Virus record (IMG/VR): IMGVR_UViG_3300009149_000073 | Span: 1 to 44,090 of that record | Length of the DNA: 44,090 nucleotides | Source: a virus | Strand: one strand, 5' to 3' | Part shown: one piece after another, positions 39,319-44,090 of the stretch | Layout: each line of letters begins with the position of its first letter | How positions within the stretch are numbered: the stretch's first letter is position 1 | Notes under the pieces: model-generated | Seen by the model: only the letters and a program-made list of their open reading frames with translations | Told to the model about the DNA's origin: nothing | Databases searched by the model: none | Program-made: the position numbers and the translations under genes

Positions 39319-39344
39319 GGCTCTCTATAACACAACAAACGATG

Positions 39345-39371
39345 AAAGGTCGAGCATTTTGCTCGACCTTT
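39345..39371 (+). terminator. Rho-independent terminator after clpC
   Basis: A perfect 11-bp stem AAAGGTCGAGC / GCTCGACCTTT with an ATTTT loop; the next promoter box follows at once. Confidence 0.85.
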
Positions 39372-39372
39372 C

Positions 39373-39382
39373 TATATTTATA
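39373..39382 (+). promoter_or_regulatory. Candidate late promoter box
   Basis: TATATTTATA, then AAC and the ATG at 39386. The 3-base distance would make the transcript leaderless. Confidence 0.45.
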
Positions 39383-39385
39383 AAC

Positions 39386-40552
39386 ATGAGCACTATTAGG
39401 AAATCTATATCCGAAAATCTGTCAATCAAACTTAAGAATTATATTTTAGAGGCTGACTACTCCATCCATTTTGGTGATTTGGATGGTTCCAGCGCCTATG
39501 GTGGTGGTACGGATGCTCTGTTTAGAATGTCTGGTAGAGGAACAGGCCACTTTGGAAGCGGCACATACTTCTCAACGTATAAAGAGGAAAATCCAAAAGT
39601 GGCAGAATATTTAGACAATGTACATACTGATACTATTGTACAAGTGAAGAGTGGTGTGTACGTAGCCGATTTAGACCGATTCGGACTATATAGGGTTAAA
39701 AGCCGTCAACAGGGTGATTTACTATTCAAGACTCTTAGGGATATTAACGATTTCTTTTATGGCTATGCTAATAGTGGTAAATTAGATGCTAGGTTAAAAA
39801 ACTCATTGTTGAATATTAAGAAAATGGTTAATAGGTTAGGTCTTACTGTACCAGATAAATTTATGAGATTGGCCAACAAATATGCTCAGTTTTATAAGGA
39901 GCAGCATAAAAACCCGAAGGGAGCACAAACAAACCCCACACTAGCGACATTATTCATGGAAATGAACGGTTTCAATGGGGTTAACGTAAACGGTATTGCT
40001 GGATATGACAATACCACACATGGCTCCGTAATCTATAATTTGGATAAGGTTACTGATACACCTAAAAATACGCCACGTATAGGTAGTGAATTTGATTTTG
40101 ACAATCGTGAAATGGCGACTATGTTAGATAAGGTTAAGAAGTACAGCATATCAGTTTTAGACCTATCTTCATTATCTAACGAAAACCTTAACCTACTCCT
40201 GAAAGCTTCAGATAAGATAATAGATTTGCATTCTTTGGATTATATGGTGGAAGAAGGTAGGCTGACCCAAGACCAGAAGAATCACATATTAAAAGTATAC
40301 CCAAATATCGTTAAACCTAAATTATCTGATATAGACCCAAAATACATACCAGAAGATACGTTCGCATTCCTTCTAAAACGAAATGTGTTACCATACGACA
40401 TAAACGAATTGATTATGATTATCGATAGCAAATTTGTCAAATTTAATAGAAACGATGAACAGTTTATATTATCATACGTTAACCGAATAAAGGATAAAGT
40501 AACCAACCCAGAAGCAATAGAAGTCGTTGGTGAAATTTTATCATATTTATAG
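39386..40552 (+). CDS. Possible ADP-ribosyltransferase-fold protein
   Basis: ATG 39386 (MSTIRKSISENLSIKLKNY) follows the promoter box; a longer frame overlaps the clpC end. Around residues 25-70, SIHFGDLDG is followed by LFRMSGRGTGHFGSGTYFST, which resembles the H...G-x-G-x-YFS/A core of PARP/ART folds. A later segment GFNGVNVNGIAGYDNTTHGS with VIYNL resembles the final catalytic strand region in such proteins. The catalytic Glu is not clear. The second half (residues 240-388) is helical with no name. If real, it could modify host proteins as T4 Alt and Mod do. The assignment is tentative. Confidence 0.6.
   Translation: MSTIRKSISENLSIKLKNYILEADYSIHFGDLDGSSAYGGGTDALFRMSGRGTGHFGSGTYFSTYKEENPKVAEYLDNVHTDTIVQVKSGVYVADLDRFGLYRVKSRQQGDLLFKTLRDINDFFYGYANSGKLDARLKNSLLNIKKMVNRLGLTVPDKFMRLANKYAQFYKEQHKNPKGAQTNPTLATLFMEMNGFNGVNVNGIAGYDNTTHGSVIYNLDKVTDTPKNTPRIGSEFDFDNREMATMLDKVKKYSISVLDLSSLSNENLNLLLKASDKIIDLHSLDYMVEEGRLTQDQKNHILKVYPNIVKPKLSDIDPKYIPEDTFAFLLKRNVLPYDINELIMIIDSKFVKFNRNDEQFILSYVNRIKDKVTNPEAIEVVGEILSYL
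40542..40551 (+). promoter_or_regulatory. Candidate late promoter box
   Basis: CATATTTATA over the end of the previous gene, 18 bases before the ATG at 40570. Confidence 0.4.
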
Positions 40553-40569
40553 GTAGAGAACCTAAAACG

Positions 40570-41163
40570 ATGAATGAAGATAAAATAAAGGGTGGCCTGA
40601 GTGATGGTATGTCAATATCCGACATAGCCAAACACCATGATATGGATATGAAAGCGCTTTCTAAAGCCTACGATAAGGGTGTTAAAGTTGAAATGGAACA
40701 TACCAGTGATGAAACTACCGCCAAGGAAATAGCTAGAGACCACCTGTACGAAGACCCAAAGTACTATGATAAATTAGCCACTATAGAAGAAACCGAAATG
40801 CCCATCATCAAAAGGACGATTCTAACCAAACTTAGAGAACATGCCAGCATCAAAGTGGCTGACGAGAACCCTAAGACGACCATCTACTTCATCTTTGATG
40901 GTGAAAGACCTGTGGGTGGAATCGAGATAGAAAATGTGTCTGGTTCGCCATCAGACGACACTTCCAATATCATTGATATAAGAATAGCGCCAAAGGAACG
41001 ACCAATTAAGGTAATCACTGACGCTATTCCGTTAATCTTCAATAAGGTACCTACGATGAACACACTTCTAATTCCAACCACTCCAACGAACAGAGCGTTC
41101 TGGGAAAGAGCTGGGGCTAACCGAATTAAAGACGGTTTACATGCATTCCAAAGAGGACATTAA
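40570..41163 (+). CDS. DUF5661-like N-terminus fused to a GNAT-like domain
   Basis: The N-terminal part (residues 30-65) has KGVKVEMEHTSDETTAKEIA and RDHLYEDPKYYDKLATIEE, which matches the DUF5661-type segment common in large phages. The C-terminal part has a GNAT-like layout: DIRIAPKERPIKVITDAI, LLIPTTPTNRAFWERAGANR (the N..A..F...G motif of acetyltransferases). The acetyl-CoA loop (Q/RxxGxG/A) is not clear, so activity is uncertain. It converges tail to tail with the transglycosylase gene (4-base overlap). Confidence 0.75.
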   Translation: MNEDKIKGGLSDGMSISDIAKHHDMDMKALSKAYDKGVKVEMEHTSDETTAKEIARDHLYEDPKYYDKLATIEETEMPIIKRTILTKLREHASIKVADENPKTTIYFIFDGERPVGGIEIENVSGSPSDDTSNIIDIRIAPKERPIKVITDAIPLIFNKVPTMNTLLIPTTPTNRAFWERAGANRIKDGLHAFQRGH

Positions 41164-41888
41164 ACGTTTTCGTCTACGTAGAATAAAGCACTCTGAATAC
41201 TCTTGATGTATGCATGCTTTTCTGGTTGTTTGAACTTACTAATAAACTTTCGCATACCACCACTACCAGCGTTATAGGCTACTAATCCTTTAAGGAGTCC
41301 ATTCTTCTCCATATTAGACTTCATTATGAACCCCCACAGAATCAAATTATTTTGAGTATTGGTTAACCACTGTATGGTTAATGCAATCTTATCAGCCTTT
41401 TTGATGGATTTGTCGTACGCAAAAGAAAAGTTCTCCGCACCTAGATTATACAATATGGTCGGGTCCTTGATTTTAGCTAAGTATTCCAGTCCTGTCGATG
41501 GCATTATCTGAGTCATACCCACCTCACCAGAAGTTCCCCTGAGTACACTTCCATTTTCATAGAATTGTCTGGCACCACTCTCAAGAATTACCTGACCTAT
41601 TAACCAATCAAAATGAGTGGTATCTTTTCGCAACCCAAAAGTATCAACCACGGCTAAGTACGTCCTAACCGTCTGAGTGTCGATATTAGCGTTGTAGAGA
41701 GCGAATCTATCATATACGTAGTCAAACCCCTCTGGCATGACTATTACATCCTTAGAGACGCTAATATGCTCAGTCAGAGTAGTATCCAACTCGACTAGTT
41801 TTGAATTCAGTCGGATATTCTGGTAGAATTGTACTCCTACTATTAAACACAGTAGTGCTCCTCCTATTATAATCGGTTTATTGTTCAT
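41160..41888 (-). CDS. Membrane-anchored lytic transglycosylase (SLT domain)
   Basis: Cleaves peptidoglycan. A single N-terminal membrane segment (residues 5-22, IIIGGALLCLIVGVQF) anchors it, probably facing the periplasm. The SLT core has the catalytic Glu103 in GQVILESGARQF, then GTSGEVGMTQIMPSTG (GxxGxxQ motif), and VAYNAGSGGMRKFI (AYNAG motif). A late gene with this anchor could act in lysis (endolysin-like) or in entry. The stop overlaps the convergent gene by 4 bases and the start overlaps the GNAT gene by 11. Confidence 0.88.
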   Translation of the reverse strand: MNNKPIIIGGALLCLIVGVQFYQNIRLNSKLVELDTTLTEHISVSKDVIVMPEGFDYVYDRFALYNANIDTQTVRTYLAVVDTFGLRKDTTHFDWLIGQVILESGARQFYENGSVLRGTSGEVGMTQIMPSTGLEYLAKIKDPTILYNLGAENFSFAYDKSIKKADKIALTIQWLTNTQNNLILWGFIMKSNMEKNGLLKGLVAYNAGSGGMRKFISKFKQPEKHAYIKSIQSALFYVDENV

Positions 41889-42297
41889 GTCCTATATATT
41901 CGTGACTACCACAAATACGTTTATTGTCGGCATAATGATTATTGAAAATATTATTATGTGTAATATCTTTCCTAAGTTTCATATTCTTACTTGTGGGTCG
42001 CCATAACGGGGAATGTTCACGATAGTAAATCATTTTAGGGTGTGCCGTTCGTGAGAAGTATCTGTAGTCATCTGCCAAGTGTATCTCACCAATAGCATCA
42101 GAGAATCTAACTCCAATTCCCATGCCTTGGTAATCTGGTAATATAACTGTTCTACTTCCTCTCCAAGCATTTTTAATGTATCCATTGGGCATCGTCATAC
42201 TGGCATTAAAGGCGACTACATTGCCGTCCATTACTCCAACATAACATCTTGATGCTGCGGCTAAATCTCCGCTTAAATAGTGATGGTCTTTAAACAT
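41878..42297 (-). CDS. GNAT-family acetyltransferase, C-terminal part (frameshifted)
   Basis: The sequence RTVILPDYQGMGIGVRFSDA has the acetyl-CoA binding motif (QGxGxG). KDHHYLSGDLAAASRCYVG and SPLWRP are hallmarks of a phage GNAT family. In-frame codons continue upstream of ATG 42297 for VRPEINIEIYKADRSIWG up to a T9 run at 42352-42360, so the true N-terminus belongs to the gene at 42273-42596 in the next frame. One extra T, or a -1 slip, would join them. Confidence 0.75.
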   Translation of the reverse strand: MFKDHHYLSGDLAAASRCYVGVMDGNVVAFNASMTMPNGYIKNAWRGSRTVILPDYQGMGIGVRFSDAIGEIHLADDYRYFSRTAHPKMIYYREHSPLWRPTSKNMKLRKDITHNNIFNNHYADNKRICGSHEYIGHEQ

Positions 42298-42596
42298 TCC
42301 CCAGATACTGCGGTCTGCCTTATATATTTCGATATTGATTTCTGGTCGGACAAAAAAAAACCGTCATACAAATGACCCATATCGGTATTTATGACCCATT
42401 CAGGCTCAAGCCAATCGATTACCCCTATTGAGAATTCGTCTGGTAATGATTCTGGTAGTGCCCAAGGATAGAACTCTGAAGTACCGTTAAAGATACAATC
42501 AAACGCCTTCTCACTTACCTTAATGAACTCATCCGTTTCTACGGATACTGTAAGTGGCACATCCTTACGCTTTAATACTTCTCGTACTTCAAACAT
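42273..42596 (-). CDS. N-terminal part of the same GNAT gene (frameshifted)
   Basis: MFEVREVLKRKDVPLTVSVE leads into YPWALPESLPDEFSIGVIDW, a region that in related proteins precedes the GNAT domain. After GFF the frame leaves homology at the T9 run and reads to a stop overlapping the next part by 25 bases. The frame-restored product would be about 220 residues. It sits behind a host-like promoter whose TATCTTTG box is only 4 bases from the ATG. Confidence 0.65.
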   Translation of the reverse strand: MFEVREVLKRKDVPLTVSVETDEFIKVSEKAFDCIFNGTSEFYPWALPESLPDEFSIGVIDWLEPEWVINTDMGHLYDGFFLSDQKSISKYIRQTAVSGECLKTITI

Positions 42597-42600
42597 TTAA

Positions 42601-42631
42601 CAAAGATACGTAAAAAAAACGAATAAATCAA
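42601..42631 (-). promoter_or_regulatory. Host-like promoter TTG-N20-TATCTTTG
   Basis: On the minus strand TTG (42631-42629), 20 bases, TATCTTTG (42608-42601), then TTAA and the ATG at 42596, so the transcript is probably leaderless. Confidence 0.75.
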
Positions 42632-42643
42632 ATTTTTTAACAC

Positions 42644-42675
42644 AAAAAGCCAAGACGTTGCGTTAACGTCTCGGC
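42644..42675 (-). terminator. Rho-independent terminator after 42700 gene
   Basis: GCCGAGACGTT and AACGTCTTGGC (one C-A mismatch) pair on the minus strand and are followed by five T. It separates the 64-aa gene from the promoter at 42601. Confidence 0.78.
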
Positions 42676-42699
42676 ATATATTCGTGTTTTGTTTGTAAA

Positions 42700-42894
42700 T
42701 TACTTACCAGTAAGTCTCTTTTCTAGGTTCGCGATACGGGTTTCTAGAAGAGCTTCTTTGGACTCTTTTTGTTCTTGGAGCCAAGTACCTTTAGCCTTAG
42801 CAACCTCTTCAAGGACAATACCTTCAATCATTGCTACCAAGTCATTCTCGGTAATCTTAACGGTTTCATTTATAGGTGTTTTTTTGTTAGACAT
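42700..42894 (-). CDS. Small coiled-coil protein (64 aa)
   Basis: A charged helical protein: ITENDLVAMIEGIVLEEVAK then a likely coiled coil ESKEALLETRIANLEKRL. It has its own promoter box and terminator, so it is probably a single-gene transcript. Function unknown. Confidence 0.68.
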   Translation of the reverse strand: MSNKKTPINETVKITENDLVAMIEGIVLEEVAKAKGTWLQEQKESKEALLETRIANLEKRLTGK

Positions 42895-42930
42895 ATCAAA
42901 ATAGTATTAAGCTTAGATTATTTTTCACTT

Positions 42931-42940
42931 AATAAATATG
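42931..42940 (-). promoter_or_regulatory. Candidate late promoter box
   Basis: CATATTTATT on the minus strand, 36 bases before the ATG at 42894. A small AAGACT-TTT-AGTCTT hairpin with T tail lies just upstream and may end the previous gene. Confidence 0.4.
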
Positions 42941-42950
42941 TCGAAAAAGA

Positions 42951-43127
42951 CTAAAAGTCTTGATTATCACCCCTTACAACGTAAAATAATTCTAGAAGCT
43001 CCTCCTCTGTGAGTCTTTTTATCTGAGAGAACAAGTATGTTGCTTCTTTTAAGTGAACTGCTTTGGTAGTGGTAATCACTTCTGGAGTGGATTCTTTTGT
43101 GGTTAAATTATAGGTTCTCAAACTCAT
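42951..43127 (-). CDS. Small protein (58 aa), unknown
   Basis: ATG 43127 gives MSLRTYNLTTKESTPEVITT, then a helical stretch KAVHLKEATYLFSQIKRLTE and EELLELFYVVRG. The start overlaps the end of the LRR gene by 20 bases. The length and coupling suggest a real gene. No family recognised. Confidence 0.6.
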   Translation of the reverse strand: MSLRTYNLTTKESTPEVITTTKAVHLKEATYLFSQIKRLTEEELLELFYVVRGDNQDF

Positions 43128-44088
43128 GCTTAGTTTTATTTATTAGTTCTATTTCTGCATTAGGTAAATATCGTGATAATTGGTCAGCGACTTGTTTATT
43201 TGATACTACCACCCACTCTAGTGACCCGCCATTGGATGTGTCTAATTCGGAAATACTTTTATCTATCTTACTTATGGGGTTACCAGTTAAACTAAGGAAC
43301 TTCAGATTTTTTAGTTTATTTATACTTATTGGTAACTTGACTATGTTGTTATGGTTCAGCCCTAATATCGTTAGGTTCTCTAGTTCACCAATAGCCCCAT
43401 CAATCTCCTTGAGCCTACATTTGGTGACTACTAAATGGTTAAGTCGCTTAAACCTACTAATGGTGTCTGGTATCCTCCCTAACATATCACCCTTAAATCG
43501 TAGGTTTAGCATATTTTCATCCATAAAGCTGAACATAACATAACCTAGATTGAACTTGAATAACCAGTTCTTATATCGCTTGTTGATTATGGTTCTAGAG
43601 TGTCCCAGTATTTCGAATAGTTCGTCTTCAAAGTAGTCAGATAGTTCGTCACTAACATCGAATAAATCCATGATGTTAGCTCTACCATCTTTCCTATCCA
43701 TAAACTGATTACTCTCGAAGTGTAGCTGATAAATATCTTCCGTTTCGCCAGCAAAAAATCCAGTAGGTATTATAACATAGAGTTTGGACTTAGTTTTATC
43801 AGGTCGCAACTGTTGCGTATAACTTGTAAACATACCATTCCCCACCGAGTTGGTACACCAATTTGCAAAGTTGCTTAGGATGACAGATGCGTCTCTGGTC
43901 TTAGGAATATAAACAATGAAATGTCGGTCCTTAAATGGCATCTCAGCATCACCGTTATTAACAAAGCGCATCAAATCATTCTTCAACCCAGAGACATCCT
44001 TCTCAATATACGGGTCCACAGCGTCAAATAACTCTGATAGACTTCGGTATTGGTCAATGTTAGTACAATCCCCAATGTGCTTTAGGCT
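43108..44088 (-). CDS. Leucine-rich repeat protein, 5' end outside window
   Basis: The frame is open to the right edge (residues before GTG 44019 read SLSELFDAV without a stop), so the gene starts outside. The C-terminal third has about five LRR units: LNLRFKGDMLGRIPDTISRF, LNHLVVTKCRLKEIDGAIGE, LTILGLNHNNIVKLPISINK, LKFLSLTGNPISKIDKSISE. The part before the repeats has FANWCTNSVGNGMFTSYTQQ and ANWC/IYQLHFESNQFMDR segments common in large-phage LRR proteins. LRRs mediate protein binding; the partner is unknown. Confidence 0.8.
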   Translation of the reverse strand, partial: SLKHIGDCTNIDQYRSLSELFDAVDPYIEKDVSGLKNDLMRFVNNGDAEMPFKDRHFIVYIPKTRDASVILSNFANWCTNSVGNGMFTSYTQQLRPDKTKSKLYVIIPTGFFAGETEDIYQLHFESNQFMDRKDGRANIMDLFDVSDELSDYFEDELFEILGHSRTIINKRYKNWLFKFNLGYVMFSFMDENMLNLRFKGDMLGRIPDTISRFKRLNHLVVTKCRLKEIDGAIGELENLTILGLNHNNIVKLPISINKLKNLKFLSLTGNPISKIDKSISELDTSNGGSLEWVVVSNKQVADQLSRYLPNAEIELINKTKHEFENL

Positions 44089-44090
44089 GA

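Noticed and set aside
1-44090. tRNA genes and CRISPR arrays
   Set aside because: No cloverleaf-like gene and no regularly spaced direct repeats were seen on reading both strands; a tRNA scan was not possible here.

Overview
The window is about 44 kb of a large T4-like myovirus (tailed phage) genome. It carries a T4-order head module on the minus strand: large terminase, portal, prohead protease, scaffold-like protein and major capsid protein. Thymidylate synthase and dihydrofolate reductase lie on either side of a GIY-YIG homing endonuclease gene. The host is most likely a member of the Bacteroidota (flavobacterial type). Three kinds of evidence support this: the sequence is AT-rich and shows no clear Shine-Dalgarno sites; four intergenic regions carry the Bacteroidota sigma consensus TTG-N20-TAnnTTTG; and the phage ClpC resembles Bacteroidota ClpC. 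The host call is inference.

Layout. Positions 1-6.3 kb (plus): an unknown partial gene, a PhoH-like ATPase carrying an intein, two unknown genes, two glycosyltransferases and a gp55-like late sigma candidate. Positions 6.3-7.0 kb: a decayed HNH endonuclease gene. Positions 7.0-13.9 kb (plus): tail and virion genes including a gp5-like hub protein, interrupted at 10.5-11.4 kb by a minus-strand RHH-HNH cassette. Positions 13.9-15.9 kb (plus): small overlapping genes, two of them membrane proteins. Positions 15.9-27.7 kb (minus): the head module, with an HNH intein inside the portal gene. Positions 27.7-28.8 kb (plus): a second RHH-HNH cassette at the 5' end of the terminase gene. Positions 28.8-33.1 kb (minus): unrecognised, probably virion, genes. 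Positions 33.1-36.7 kb (minus): a nucleotide-metabolism operon led by a KTSC-domain gene and several micro-genes. Positions 36.8-39.3 kb (plus): ClpC split by a frameshift. Positions 39.4-41.2 kb (plus): a possible ADP-ribosyltransferase-like protein and a DUF5661-GNAT protein. Positions 41.2-44.1 kb (minus): a lytic transglycosylase, a frameshifted GNAT gene, small genes and an LRR protein that runs off the window.

The most interesting system is the pair of two-gene cassettes at 10.5-11.4 kb and 27.7-28.8 kb. Each has a small ribbon-helix-helix (RHH) gene overlapping an HNH endonuclease gene. Each sits at the 5' end of a virion gene and is transcribed away from it. On the far side of each cassette lies a stranded copy of the target gene's promoter, start codon and first codons. 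On the near side the target gene continues from a recoded version of the same segment that has a non-ATG start. For the terminase the stranded and active copies both encode MLTASEILE, but the codons near the start differ. This looks like homing that replaces the 5' end of the target with a resistant synonymous version.

Two promoter classes can be read by eye. Host-like promoters (TTG-N20-TAnnTTTG) precede the ClpC gene, the KTSC/thymidylate synthase operon, the GNAT gene and a small gene at 13957. A recurrent (T/C)ATATTTAT(A/T) box without a -33 element lies just upstream of many virion and mobile genes, sometimes only 2-4 bases from the ATG. It is a candidate late promoter, possibly read by the gp55-like sigma factor. 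Four reading-frame breaks were found (HNH pseudogene, ClpC, an A9 run and a T9 run); each may be a sequence error, a real lesion or programmed slippage.
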